A model generated the notes under the pieces. That model saw only the letters and a program-made list of their open reading frames with translations. It was not told the origin of the DNA and did no database searches. A stretch of 64,000 nucleotides of DNA from Parabacteroides sp. AD58 (lineage in GTDB: Bacteria > Bacteroidota > Bacteroidia > Bacteroidales > Tannerellaceae), in contig NZ_CP146284.1 in NCBI RefSeq assembly GCF_023744375.2, forward strand, positions 3,162,001 through 3,226,000. The letters are read 5' to 3'. Every line of letters begins with the position of its first letter. Position 1 is the stretch's first letter. The position numbers were made by a program, and so were the translations under genes. Below are positions 8,738 through 19,700 of this stretch, in pieces.

Positions 8738-10507
8738 TTATTTCTGTTTTTTGAATTGTTTGAAATAATAATAGAACCAATAGGTTTGTCCGAATTCCCG
8801 GTAGATGGACTGAATGTCCTGATTCTGAGAGCGACTGTTCATGTTTTGCTTCAGTTGCTGATAAGCCTTCCGGATATTCGGTTGAACCGGAATCTGCCCA
8901 GTTAAAGTGCTGTCGGCATCTTCCAGAATCAGCCAGGCTTCCTGGAAATGCCGTGGCCAGGACTGATTTTGTGGATAATTCGTAGTCGTAATGTATTGAC
9001 GGAATTTTTCCAGTTGCTTGTCCAGGAGATAGTAACAGCCTTTATATTCCCATCCGATGCGGTTGGAAACCTGGTATGAATCCCATAATGAATCCGTTGT
9101 CATCAGCGATAACAGTAAATCCTGTTTCTGTCGAGGAATTCCTTTATAGCATAATTCGGATTCTTCCTGCATTTTCTCCGGATGTCGCAGATAAACCGTA
9201 TATTGTTGTGCCCAGTCTTTATAAAATGGCATTTCCTGCAGCAGGCTGAGGTATTTCCTGGCCAGTTGTTTGTCGCCCCGAAGCAAACTGATTTGTACCA
9301 ACCGCTGCATCATGCGGGCATTTCCTTTTCGTTTTGACTGTGTAAATCCGTCCATGGCATAACTTTCAGCCAGTGCCAAATCGCCAATCATAAAATGGAC
9401 GTCACAAAGAAGTTTGTCCATATAGAGGCTCTGGTTCCACGGGGCAACCAGACTCTTGGCTCCTTTTTGGTCGAAAGCGAACATGTTCTCTGCCAGTTCT
9501 CCTTTTTGAGCCAAGGACATATTCAGGTAATTCAAACTGATGTAATCTTGTATAGGTCTTCCTTTATAGCGGTTGATGATGGTATCCCATTGCTTCTCCC
9601 GGGCTAAGTATGACAATTCATCTGTCATCCGGTTTTGTATGTCAAGCTGGTCCGGCATACAATATTTGCCAAATAGAAGTGTAACTATTAAGCAACAGCC
9701 TGAAAGGAATATTTTTACGCCCTTATGTCGGGTTGGAAAGGTGGCGAACAGACCAGAAATAGCTAAAACGCCTATGATGAGTAGAGAATATTGCAACCAG
9801 ACATAGTATAGGAAATAATGTGGAAGAAGTTGAATTTCCAGATATTCTTCGGGTTTAAAGCCTTCTAGTAAAGAAACCGGTATATGGAAAGATTGGTAGC
9901 ACAATAAGAACAGGGTGGCCGGAATCAGGCTCCATAACCCTTGTAGCTTCTGTTTGAATGTTGGGTAGATGAAAGCTGTCAGTAGCGTATAGATAACAGC
10001 ATAGCAGACAGACAGTAATCCGGTAAATATAAATAGCAGTACTGTTGAAACAATACCGTATAAAGTAATTATCTTTTGTCGATTAATACGGGTTAAGGGA
10101 AGAAATGCCAGATGCATGAGGAACAGGCCGATGGTTCCGTCGATGAGGTAGTTACTGCGGATACTCATCTTGAGCAGCAGAAGGAGAGGGAAAAATGCTA
10201 GCAGCAAATGATAACCGGACGGTTTGATATGCTGTAGCAGGCGGTAGAGACTAAGCCCACATCCTACCAGCAGTAACATTTGAATAGTAATGGCCAAAAG
10301 AGGCATCCGATAATATTGGATAACAAACTGTCCGACAACGGCACAAAAACCTCCGGGCTGGCATAATTGTTCCCGGATATTCCACCAGGCAGGAACAAAC
10401 AGCTGGCTCTCTTCTTGCTGTTGAAAGAGAAATACACCGAAAGCAAGGAAAAAGTAGTAAATCAACGCGGCAATAATCACCCAGAATAAAGTCTGTTTCC
10501 AATTCAT
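8738..10507 (-). CDS. Polytopic membrane protein with C-terminal helical repeats (DUF6057-like)
   Basis: 589 residues, function unknown. Roughly ten hydrophobic segments in residues 8-290 (first one LFWVIIAALIYYFFLAFGVF) predict an inner-membrane domain, followed from about 320 by a soluble helical region resembling tetratricopeptide repeats (LAESYAMDGF, LARKYLSLLQ). It resembles what I remember as DUF6057, a Bacteroidetes family; that label needs a profile search. It lies 101 nt downstream of susD beyond a hairpin and 2 nt before the propeller lipoprotein, suggesting an envelope complex of the two. Confidence 0.65.
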   Translation of the reverse strand: MNWKQTLFWVIIAALIYYFFLAFGVFLFQQQEESQLFVPAWWNIREQLCQPGGFCAVVGQFVIQYYRMPLLAITIQMLLLVGCGLSLYRLLQHIKPSGYHLLLAFFPLLLLLKMSIRSNYLIDGTIGLFLMHLAFLPLTRINRQKIITLYGIVSTVLLFIFTGLLSVCYAVIYTLLTAFIYPTFKQKLQGLWSLIPATLFLLCYQSFHIPVSLLEGFKPEEYLEIQLLPHYFLYYVWLQYSLLIIGVLAISGLFATFPTRHKGVKIFLSGCCLIVTLLFGKYCMPDQLDIQNRMTDELSYLAREKQWDTIINRYKGRPIQDYISLNYLNMSLAQKGELAENMFAFDQKGAKSLVAPWNQSLYMDKLLCDVHFMIGDLALAESYAMDGFTQSKRKGNARMMQRLVQISLLRGDKQLARKYLSLLQEMPFYKDWAQQYTVYLRHPEKMQEESELCYKGIPRQKQDLLLSLMTTDSLWDSYQVSNRIGWEYKGCYYLLDKQLEKFRQYITTTNYPQNQSWPRHFQEAWLILEDADSTLTGQIPVQPNIRKAYQQLKQNMNSRSQNQDIQSIYREFGQTYWFYYYFKQFKKQK

Positions 10508-10556
10508 ATGTTTAAATCAAAATAGAATATTTTCAATTACCTGTTTATATAATAAA

Positions 10557-10582
10557 AGAAGAGGGTTTTTAAGCCCTCTTCT
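10557..10582 (-). terminator. Hairpin between susD and the membrane-protein gene
   Basis: Perfect 9-bp stem (10557-10565 with 10574-10582) with minus-strand T residues after it. It probably ends most susCD transcripts; read-through would feed the downstream pair. Confidence 0.65.
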
Positions 10583-10608
10583 CTATAATATCCTTTGTTG
10601 GCTATAAA

Positions 10609-12315
10609 TTAATAACCAGGATTTTGTTCCAATAATGGGTTCGCACTGATGCTTGAGTAGTGAAGCGGATAACGATTGTACTTCGTATCGTTAGTAGCTT
10701 TATGATCCCACCAGTCTTCAGTAACATAAGCACCCCAGCGGATTAAGTCGGTACGACGGCGACCTTCACGGATGAATTCCTGCATCCATTCTTTCAACAT
10801 ACGGTATTTATCCAAATTAGCAGCTGTTACAGGATCCGGATCATTACCGTCTTCAAAGTTACGTTTACGAATAGAGTTGATGATATCAGCAGCACCTTGT
10901 TTGTCACCTAAACGCATTTTGCATTCAGCTAGTGTGTAATAGATTTCAGCTAAACGAATGAAAGGACAGTCTGGATTGAAACGTTCTTTGTATTCGTCTT
11001 GGTTAGGCAGCGGGCTGAATTTCAAAACACGTACACCTGAGTTCTCTTCTGCATCAGCAATAGTAGAAGGCATTTCTGCATAGCTGTTGTAATCAACACC
11101 CAAGCGGCTTAGAGGAGCTATCTGGTCAACTACATTCAGTACTTCTCCTTTGTATTCACGACCTCCTAAGCATTGATAGTTGGGGAAGTCTGGATTCTGA
11201 AGCCTTCCGACAATGAACATTCCACGATATTTTTTACCTCCTTCATAAACATATAGTTGTTTACGAAGGTCTTTGTCGTTGAATGTTTCATACGGATTAC
11301 CTACTTTGAAATTATACAAATTACCTTCCGGATCACGGCTTGGGTTCAAGCATAAACCATTATTTCCACCAGCATCCTGCAGACCACCTAAGTACTGATA
11401 GAAGTTATAAGGTAAAGTAAAAGCAGTCAGACCACCATCAGTTTCACCTTTTGCATTTTCACTCGGAACTGTCCAGATGATTTCCGGGCATGTCTCGTTG
11501 CCCCAACCAAAAATTTCAGTGAAGTTGTTGGCTAATGCATATTCTCCATATTTACCATCAATGATATCCTGGCATAATTGAGCAGTCTCCTCATACATGG
11601 GTTTACCGATGAATGCTTCTGCATTGAAGTATAGACGTACTTTCAAGGCAGCTGCAACAGCCTGATGGATAATGTTTGTCTCTTGTTCTCCCAGGACAGT
11701 TTTTACTGGCAAGTTGGGAAGAGAGACATTAAGCAAAGAGTCAACATAGTTGAATGTTTCCACATCAGTTGAACGGCCTTTCACGTCTTCTTTCGTTGAT
11801 GTGTATAGTGGCATACCTCCGAACATGTCAAGTCCGTCTAAGTAGAAACAAGCTACCAATACATTCAGCTGATTTAACATGGAGGTTCTGTCTTCTTCTG
11901 TCAAACCAACCTTTTCGAAGTCAACAAGTTCCAGGTCTTCCTTTGCACTCCAAGCCTGGGCTGCTCCCATAGTAATCAGGTCCCAGCCATCTTTAATCGG
12001 TGACAAGTCATCTGTAAAATGATGATGATGCAAGTTCTGATAAACGGCACCGTCAAACCAGTCATTACCTCTCGTAGGAACGCACATTTCGTCTGTTCCT
12101 AATTCAGTTAAACGAATACGTGTATCGTTATGGGCTACCCACCAGCGCCAGTGAGTAAACGGACGATTGAATCGTGACCAAACGGCATCGGAGTTTGTAT
12201 AATAAGTATCAGGCACAACTTGCGAATAGAATGTCGGATCTACATCACATGAGGTAGCCAACAGTAAACAAGAAACTCCTGCCAACAAACAATTTTTTAT
12301 GTTATTAATTTTCAT
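10609..12315 (-). CDS. SusD/RagB-family glycan-binding lipoprotein
   Basis: Surface lipoprotein that caps the SusC channel and binds the nutrient, usually a glycan. 568 residues; lipobox LLATSC puts the lipidated Cys at 23. The SusD helical scaffold is recognisable: LNQLNVLVACFYLDGLDMFG near 150-165 (TPR-like helix), RLAEIYYTLAECKMRLGDK near 460 and the C-terminal FIREGRRRTDLIRWG near 525, a signature of the family. It follows susC by 19 nt. No regulator or glycosidase is adjacent, so the ligand cannot be inferred. Confidence 0.95.
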   Translation of the reverse strand: MKINNIKNCLLAGVSCLLLATSCDVDPTFYSQVVPDTYYTNSDAVWSRFNRPFTHWRWWVAHNDTRIRLTELGTDEMCVPTRGNDWFDGAVYQNLHHHHFTDDLSPIKDGWDLITMGAAQAWSAKEDLELVDFEKVGLTEEDRTSMLNQLNVLVACFYLDGLDMFGGMPLYTSTKEDVKGRSTDVETFNYVDSLLNVSLPNLPVKTVLGEQETNIIHQAVAAALKVRLYFNAEAFIGKPMYEETAQLCQDIIDGKYGEYALANNFTEIFGWGNETCPEIIWTVPSENAKGETDGGLTAFTLPYNFYQYLGGLQDAGGNNGLCLNPSRDPEGNLYNFKVGNPYETFNDKDLRKQLYVYEGGKKYRGMFIVGRLQNPDFPNYQCLGGREYKGEVLNVVDQIAPLSRLGVDYNSYAEMPSTIADAEENSGVRVLKFSPLPNQDEYKERFNPDCPFIRLAEIYYTLAECKMRLGDKQGAADIINSIRKRNFEDGNDPDPVTAANLDKYRMLKEWMQEFIREGRRRTDLIRWGAYVTEDWWDHKATNDTKYNRYPLHYSSISANPLLEQNPGY

Positions 12316-12334
12316 GTCAATTTAAGATGTTTAA

Positions 12335-15300
12335 TTAAAATGAAACTTGGATACCTAATGTATATGTGCGGACGATTGGGTTGCAATCCCAAACCTTATC
12401 TACACCGTTAGCCCAACCAGTAATATCAACTTCAGGATTGTATCCAGAATAACCGGTAATTGTAGCTACGTTACCAACTGTTCCGTAGATACGCAGACGA
12501 TCAGCCCATTTCGTATACTGCTTTAAGGACAAAGAGTAACCTAAAGTAATCGCGTCGATTTTCAGGAATGAACCATCTTCCAAGAAGTAATCACACAGCT
12601 GTTTTACACCGCGGATCTTATTGTAACGTTCATCTTCCAAAGCAGGCTTCCACAAATTCCATTGACCTGCACCATTTTGTCCTTGAATACCTAAGTACAT
12701 CGGGAATGAATTGTAAACATCAAATCCGATCCAGCTTCGCATGTTGATACCTAAGTCGAAGTTCTTATAGCGGAATGTGTTGTTCCAACCCATAAGTACT
12801 TTAGGCAGGTAGTTGCCGATGTATTGTTTATCGTTATCAGTTTTTTCAGATGCAGGGATTACATCTCCTTCTTTGTTATACAACAGGAAGTTTCCATCAT
12901 CATCAAATCCGGCAAATTTCCAAATGTAGAAGGCTCCGATTTCCGCACCGTCCTGAATACGTGATGCTTCACCAGGCCATCCTGGTTCATCAAAAGTATT
13001 ACCATTAATATAAGTACCGTCACCCCACATTGAAAGGATCTTTCCGGAGTTGTGGCTTAAATTCAGATTAGAAGTCCATGTGAAGTCTTTCGTCTGGATG
13101 ATATCTCCTCCTACTTCAAATTCCCAACCTTTACTTTCCATTTCACCAATGTTTTGCCATTGTGTTCCATTTGGGTAAGGTGGCTGAGGAACATTTACAT
13201 TATACAACATACCGTTGATCTTACGGCGATAGTAATCGAATTTTCCATATAAACGGTTGTTGAAGAACGCATAATCCAAACCGATGTTCCATTCAGCTTT
13301 TTCCTCCCATCCTAACCCGGGGTTAACATTAGAAGTAGGTCCATATGTATATGCCCAGTTACCATTTGGCAGCATCCAGTAAGCATCAGAACTCAAGGTG
13401 TTTGCCATATAGGATGCATCAAAGTCGTTATTACCAGTTACACCATAACCCAAACGCAGTTTCAAATCAGTTACCCAGTCAAAGTCTTTCATGAATTCTT
13501 CAGCTGAAATACGCCAACCTCCAGACAATGCCCAGAAGTTACCCCAGCGATTTTCAGCGGCAAACTTGGATGACCCTTCATGACGGATAGTAGCTGATAC
13601 CATATATTTGTCATTGTATGAGTAATTTGCACGAGCATACAAGGCAAACAAACGTTCTGTAATGTCTTTAGCTGACGACATGGCTGCTTTACCATCTGTC
13701 AAGTAAGAACCTTTACCTATATCCCAGAACTTCACGCCTTCTACTTGGAAGTTATAGTTGGTCATGTTGAAGTTTTCACCATTTGTTTCAAAGAATGAGT
13801 ATCCGGCTACTGCATTCAGGTTGTGTCCACCTTTGAATTCTTTTACATAGGTAAAGTAACCTTCTGATGTCAGATTTTCTGTTTTGTCAAATCCTAAATA
13901 AGCACGACCTGTACGGTTATTGGTTACTTCGGTACGGTGATAACGTGAATCGAATTCATGTAATTCCCACTGGCGGTTTTCATATCCCAATGTCTGGGTA
14001 TAGCTTAAACCTTCAATAGGCTTGATGTTCAATTTCATGGTTACTTCAGGTTTGAACCATTTGTCCAGACCTTCATACGTATTCAGCATACGGTCTGCCA
14101 CAATGTTGTAGTCCAATGTTTCACCAGTCCATACATTGTATCCACTTTCACTTTCAGGGTCATACGGAGAACGTGTCGGATTGTTATAAAGCGCCTGTTT
14201 AAAGTTAGGCTTCTTGTCCTCGTCTGAACCGTCTGATGTTCTGGCTGTTTGACGATAATCAACAATTGGTCTGATTTCCAACCAGCCGTCAAACAGCTTG
14301 AAGTTGGCATTCAAACGGCCTCCGTAGTCTTGTCTACCATCTTTAATGGCAATACCCTCATTCGTTTCATAGAAGAACGAAGTATATACCTGGGCATTTT
14401 CAGTACCTAATTCGAGTGACAAATGGTGCTTTTGTGAAAAGTTGTCTTTATTCAGCATGGCATCCCACCAGTCTGCATTCTGACCATAATCCACAATGTT
14501 TACATCAGTACGTGCCCGATATTCGTCAGCTGTCAACATTTCAGGCTTGTCATAGTTCTGCTTTTTAGAAAGTTCAGTACTATAATTCAGCTTGACTTTG
14601 CCATTCGTGTTAGAACCACTTTTTGTTGTGATCAAAATCACACCTGAAGCAGCACGTGTACCGTAGATAGCACCAGCAGAGGCATCTTTCAATACATCAA
14701 TAGATTTGATATCATCCTGGTTCAATGCGCGAATATCACCACCTGGGAATCCATCAACTACGATCAAAGGTTGCTTACCAGAGTTAATTGATGTCAGACC
14801 ACGTAACTGGATGGTTGTTCCAGCATTGGTGGCACCATTGTTTGACATGACCAAACCACTGATTTTACCTTGTAAGGATGAAGTGATATCAGAACCTCCT
14901 ACACCTTTCATCATGTCACTGGCTGCTAATGAAGTAACTGAACTGGTTACTTGTTTCTTTTCCATCGTACCATAACCAACTACAACTACTTCTTCCAATG
15001 CCTGTGAGTCTTCAGCCAAAGTAACATTAATGGTCGTTTGATTTCCGACCGGTACTTCTTTTGTTTGATAACCAATGTATGAAATTTCTAAGACGGCATT
15101 AGCAGGCACATTGTCTAATATAACTTGACCGTTGAAGTCTGTTACATTACCGTTAGTTGTTCCTTTTACAATTACATTGGCTCCAATTAATTCTCCGGAC
15201 GCATCCGAAACAATGACTGTCACTGTCTTACCTTGCTGGTTGACTGATTCAACACGTGGTCCTCTGTCGATATTAGACTTATCTGTAGCTCCTAATGCGT

Positions 15301-15403
15301 GAGCTGAGGCCATGAACAGTAAACCTGTGGTAAGGAAAGCCGCTGCAGGATTAAATAATCCAACTCTTGGCTTTTGTGAGTTTTTCTTACTACATTTTTC
15401 CAT
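12335..15403 (-). CDS. SusC/RagA-family TonB-linked outer membrane transporter
   Basis: TonB-dependent importer, partner of the adjacent SusD. 1022 residues with a long leader ending near MASAHA, a carboxypeptidase-regulatory-like domain (about 60-135; SGELIGANVIVKGT, ISYIGYQTKEV), a TonB box region (EEVVVVGYGT) and a plug domain (about 145-260; LQGKISGLVMSNN, IRALNQDDIKSIDVLKDASA, YGTRAASGVILITTK), then a 22-strand barrel ending in aromatic VSF. No N-terminal STN signalling domain is seen, in line with the lack of an adjacent sigma/anti-sigma pair. Confidence 0.96.
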   Translation of the reverse strand: MEKCSKKNSQKPRVGLFNPAAAFLTTGLLFMASAHALGATDKSNIDRGPRVESVNQQGKTVTVIVSDASGELIGANVIVKGTTNGNVTDFNGQVILDNVPANAVLEISYIGYQTKEVPVGNQTTINVTLAEDSQALEEVVVVGYGTMEKKQVTSSVTSLAASDMMKGVGGSDITSSLQGKISGLVMSNNGATNAGTTIQLRGLTSINSGKQPLIVVDGFPGGDIRALNQDDIKSIDVLKDASAGAIYGTRAASGVILITTKSGSNTNGKVKLNYSTELSKKQNYDKPEMLTADEYRARTDVNIVDYGQNADWWDAMLNKDNFSQKHHLSLELGTENAQVYTSFFYETNEGIAIKDGRQDYGGRLNANFKLFDGWLEIRPIVDYRQTARTSDGSDEDKKPNFKQALYNNPTRSPYDPESESGYNVWTGETLDYNIVADRMLNTYEGLDKWFKPEVTMKLNIKPIEGLSYTQTLGYENRQWELHEFDSRYHRTEVTNNRTGRAYLGFDKTENLTSEGYFTYVKEFKGGHNLNAVAGYSFFETNGENFNMTNYNFQVEGVKFWDIGKGSYLTDGKAAMSSAKDITERLFALYARANYSYNDKYMVSATIRHEGSSKFAAENRWGNFWALSGGWRISAEEFMKDFDWVTDLKLRLGYGVTGNNDFDASYMANTLSSDAYWMLPNGNWAYTYGPTSNVNPGLGWEEKAEWNIGLDYAFFNNRLYGKFDYYRRKINGMLYNVNVPQPPYPNGTQWQNIGEMESKGWEFEVGGDIIQTKDFTWTSNLNLSHNSGKILSMWGDGTYINGNTFDEPGWPGEASRIQDGAEIGAFYIWKFAGFDDDGNFLLYNKEGDVIPASEKTDNDKQYIGNYLPKVLMGWNNTFRYKNFDLGINMRSWIGFDVYNSFPMYLGIQGQNGAGQWNLWKPALEDERYNKIRGVKQLCDYFLEDGSFLKIDAITLGYSLSLKQYTKWADRLRIYGTVGNVATITGYSGYNPEVDITGWANGVDKVWDCNPIVRTYTLGIQVSF

Positions 15404-15893
15404 GTCTTTTCTTTAAAGTTAGATATTTGAAGATTAGCACAAATATTCTTTTACGTATATTAATTATATTGCATGGTATTAGCAGTGCTAAAAATAAATT
15501 TAGTCCTGCCAGAACTTCCCATTATATTTTTCATCAAATCTCCATAAACAACTTTATATTCTCTTTTCGTGTAACTGAATATATCAGAAATCCCATAGCT
15601 TAGCCAAAAGTTTAAGAGCAAGAATTACAAGTAAATTATTCATCAATAAACATATGAATTCCTTTGATTATTACAAATTACTACTACTTTCAATCGTAAT
15701 ATGGGCCAATAATATTAAAACGATAACAATTACGAGACAAATAATATCATAATGTTAAAAGTGGCATATATTATCCAAGTATAAAAAAAATTCATACCTT
15801 TGCCGAAAATTTAATACAGGGAACGAATTAGTTCAATTTTAGAATTAGTTCTGGCAGAACGTTTCGTTTTTTTGTTATATCTGACTAGTCTAT
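15404..15893. other. AT-rich region upstream of susC, no gene seen
   Basis: No supported coding region. A TACCTTTG match to the -7 consensus lies at 15795-15802 on the plus strand without a -33 partner; a small dyad, GTTCTGGCAGAAC, lies at 15848-15860. No clear minus-strand susC promoter was found; AATATTTG at 15447-15440 is one mismatch from consensus. Confidence 0.35.
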
Positions 15894-15981
15894 AAAACGC
15901 CGGCGTATTTTGATGAAAAGGTAGGCGGAAAATAATAAAAAGGTAGGAGGAATTTGAGAAAAGATAGGCATGAATTTTCTA
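15894..15981. repeat. Degenerate 22-bp-period repeat (TAGG type)
   Basis: Copies begin at 15916, 15938 and about 15959: AAAAGGTAGGCGGAA, AAAAGGTAGGAGGAA, AAAAGATAGGCATGAA. The first two are 22 bp apart with one mismatch in 15; the third is shifted by one base. An 18-bp near-palindrome centred on ACGCCGGCGT (15894-15911) sits one period before. Related sequence recurs at 63.5 kb. Confidence 0.6.
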
Positions 15982-16564
15982 TTCATTGATTTGGTCCGTT
16001 AATTGGTCTTCCTATACATTATTATATATAGTAATGTTTGTCTGTTTGGAGGAACAGGAATTTGTGTATGTCTATAATGTAAGTTCTGTTATATGAGTGA
16101 ACAGATTGTTGAGAGTAATGGAGTCATGGTGTTTGACAATTTAATATGAATCTTGTTTTAAAAGGTTTGATAGTAATAGCTTTTGTTTACAAAATGATTT
16201 ATAATAGTGACTTTGGCTTAGTTTTCCTTCTTTCAACAGTAATTTTACTTTCAAAAAAGACCAATTTTGCAGCATTATATGTCGGAAAATGGCTTGAAAT
16301 ATGAGCATAGACAGTCTTTATGGCTATTATACTGAAAGAATTAGGCGGATTATAAAGTTACTTATACCCAAAAACGATAAGAATAACTCTTTTGGGGATG
16401 AGCTTATGCTCTTTAATTTTCTTTCTTGGATTTAAATGATTGGAATTCAGAGGTGGGTGAGTTAAGTTAAAATCAACCTTTATTTACAACATTTATATCT
16501 TTTATTTTGGACGAATTTGTCATTCGTTGTCCAAACTGGTGACTTCGTCCTCGCTTTTGAGGGC
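15982..16564. other. Gene-free AT-rich region upstream of the large secreted protein
   Basis: No coding region supported in any frame. The only structure is an imperfect hairpin at 16507-16534 (TTGGAC with GTCCAA plus four inner pairs). It may be spacer or a degraded gene. Confidence 0.35.
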
Positions 16565-16597
16565 TGTTGATAAGAAACTGGGATTGTTGATAAGAAA
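16565..16597 (+). repeat. Twin TGTTGATAAGAAA repeats upstream of promoter
   Basis: Exact 13-bp direct repeat at 16565-16577 and 16585-16597, 20 bp apart, ending 13 nt before the -33 element. Two sites on the same face of the helix just upstream of a promoter suggest an activator site, but this is inference. Confidence 0.5.
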
Positions 16598-16610
16598 AAG
16601 TTCATGATTA

Positions 16611-16641
16611 TTTGCTGGTATGAAAAAAAGATTTACCTTTG
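16611..16641 (+). promoter_or_regulatory. Consensus Bacteroidetes promoter for the large secreted protein
   Basis: TTTG at 16611-16614, 19 nt spacer, TACCTTTG at 16634-16641: a full match to the -33/-7 consensus. Transcription would start near 16648, leaving a leader of about 145 nt with a 7-bp hairpin (16652-16658 with 16679-16685). Confidence 0.8.
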
Positions 16642-16794
16642 CAATACGATCGTGTCGATTAGAATCGTTCATTTATTTTCGACACCGTAAGATTGAATTT
16701 CAACGAGTTAATCGGAACGAGTTTTCCAACCGCTTGTGAGTTAATTAAAGAAAGAGATTTATAAACTTTATATTACTAATTAAATTATTTTATT

Positions 16795-19700
16795 ATGAAC
16801 AAAAAGGTACTTACGCTTATGGCGGGGGTTGCTCTGTTTGGAGCTTCAACTGCTTTCGCTGAAAGCTCGGTATCATCTTTGGTAGAAGGTGCAAACAAAG
16901 GCTTGTATCAGTTAATGACGGGTGACAAGTTTTTAGCAATTAATACTAAAGGTGAATTGACCGTTGTTGCTAAGGGTGATCTTACAGCAGACAATGTAGC
17001 AAGTACATTGTGGTGCACTAATGTAATTGTTGAAAATCAAGGAAAGGCTCCTATTTATGATTTCGTAAATAAAGGTGCAGAAGCTTTGTTGTCTGTAACG
17101 ATGGATGACTTTGCAAAAAATGCGACTGTGACTACTAAAAACTCTATTGTTGGTGGTGAAATTGCAGGATGGGCATTCTCTACAACATATGCCAATAAAT
17201 TAGAAGCAAATAAACCGTTGTATTCTTATTTTACGAACGATTCTGTCGTTGGTTTAGTTGTTGAGGAAGGTAAAGTACGTTTGAAGCAAGCTTTAGCAAG
17301 TGCTGTTTCTGCTGCTAATTTTGCGAAATTTACATTGGTTGAAGCTGCAGCCGTAACGCTGAACGCTAATCAGATCAATACAAAATTGGGTATCCAAGCT
17401 GCGGATGCAGGCGTACAGTTGACTTTCAACCCGGATAGAAATAATACTTCATTGGAAAATCCATTTAGCGATGTACCTTTTATCGCTAAAGCGGTTTCAG
17501 GTGAAGATTTTGTTTATATTACTAAAAAGGCTGATGGTCAATATTTACATGTAGATACGGCTTATACGAATGACAATAGTGAAAAGTTCTTGGCATTCAA
17601 TTATAAGAAATCACTTTCTTCAGACTTAAAGGATCAAGGTAAATTCTTATTTACTTATTTCCCGACACAAGACTCGTTAGTAATTCAGGTTAAACAAGCT
17701 GCTCGTTTGTCTACTACTAATAACACTTGGGAAAAAGCTTTGACTAGTGCAACTCAGATTACTGGTAATTCTACTAAAAAGAATTATGTTACTGTGCAGG
17801 ATTTAGTTGCAGCTGATGGAACTCGTATTGTAACAATTGCAGATACGAAAGAAACAGATATAGCCTTAGGTTTTACTGGATGTGTTGAGGCTGAAACAGA
17901 TAAAGTTTCTATAGCGGATGGTCTATATCTGATTCAGAATGCGACTACAGGCAAATATTTAGCCTCTCCTATCCATGTCGATGGTAATGCATCTGAATGG
18001 GTAAGCGTTGACGCTGCTGAGCAAAATGTAATGCATATGCCGGCTTATCAATGGGTTGTATTAAAGACTAAGACTTCTGACTATTTCTTGTCTACTTCTC
18101 CAGTGAATGTTCAAAACCGTGAATATCCTAGTTTGAAGAATCCTTATGTTAAATCAGATGCTTTAGCAAACGGTAGTGCTTGGCAATTAACACAGGCAGC
18201 TGGATCTAAACTGTATTATTGTGCAAAATTATCTTCTGACTCATTGGCAATTACACAGATTACAGACAAAAAGATCTTAGGTGATCAGTATTTGGGATAT
18301 AAATATCTGTCTAATGATGAATTGATGATTACTAACTATGCGTTCAATTATTTCAATCCGTATACAATGGATAAATATATTGCACAAGTAGTAGGTGACT
18401 CAACATTGAATGCTTTGCAGGAAGATCCTACATATTTTGAATTAGTTGCTCAAAATAGTAATAAAGCTGTTAACTACGGTTATACTGTAACTGATGATGT
18501 GAAGGCAAGAATCAATGGTTTAGCTCAATTGGTAAGAGCTACATATCAGATCAAGTCTGGAGACAACTATATCGCAGTAGGCAATGAGAATAATTATGTT
18601 TTAAGTGATGTATTAACTCCTGCTACATTCTATTTCAAAGAAAATAACGAAACAGAAGACAAGGGGTGTTTCTATGCATTTATTGACAAAGAAATAGCAA
18701 ATAATCACTTCGTTAATAAGTTAGGTGTAGCTGATCAAAGTCTGAAAGCTTTATTACAGGAGCAGGTTATTGAGGAAGTCAGAACATCAGCTTTTGCTAT
18801 CGGTTTAGCAGATCAGCCATTATATCGTCGCTTCAACTCAGTAGCATTAGATGGAGCTGTTGAAGGTAGTGAAGATGCTACAAAAGTGTTGAAGTTTAAA
18901 GAGCTCTATCGTGGTGAATACTTGATGGATGAAGCTAACGAAAACTTTAAAAATAAAGGGGTAAACTACTTAGGTATTGACAGAGCCGATAAGGCTGTTG
19001 CTGGATTGTCATTTAATGTAGATACAGCAGTTTTGAATTTGTCAGCAAGTGGAACAATCAAACCACAGTACTTTGTATATGTAAGCAAAGAAGAAGTAGC
19101 ATCAGTTCCTGGTACTCCATGTAATGAAGATGGTAATCACGTTGATGCAAACGGCAAGCCAACAGATGCAGCACATTGTGTTCACGCAACACCAGCTAAA
19201 CCTGGCTTCACAGTAGCTAAGTACTTGGTAAGTTTCGCAGATTCTACTGATACTAAATTGTATAAATTCGGCGAATATACTCGGGTTGGTTTTGTTAAAG
19301 GCTTACATATCGGTGATAGTTTGTATTTCTTGACAAATGGCTTTGAAAAGATGGCTGCAGCAGAATTGGATACTGCAACAATCCTTGCAAACTACAAAGC
19401 AACTAAGAGTACACAGAATATTATTGACTTAAAGGCTCTTAGAAAGGATGATGCTCATCACAATTACACTTGGTCATTCCGTTACATCAATCCTGAAGCT
19501 GCAGCTGCTGAAGAAGAGAGTGCTCGTAGCTTCTTGTTTGAATCAAATACTGAATCAGGTGTTAAGGTTGCTCCTGCAAAAGCAGCATGGTTGAAGAGTC
19601 AGAATGGTTGCTTGGTATTATCTGATCCGAAGACTTCTACATTTGAAAATGCTAAGACGGGTGGTGACAATGCTTTGATCTTCAATATTGAAGTTGGTAG

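Noticed and set aside
15795..15802. TACCTTTG as a promoter of the large secreted protein
   Set aside because: No -33 box and 1 kb distant; the full consensus at 16611-16641 is better.
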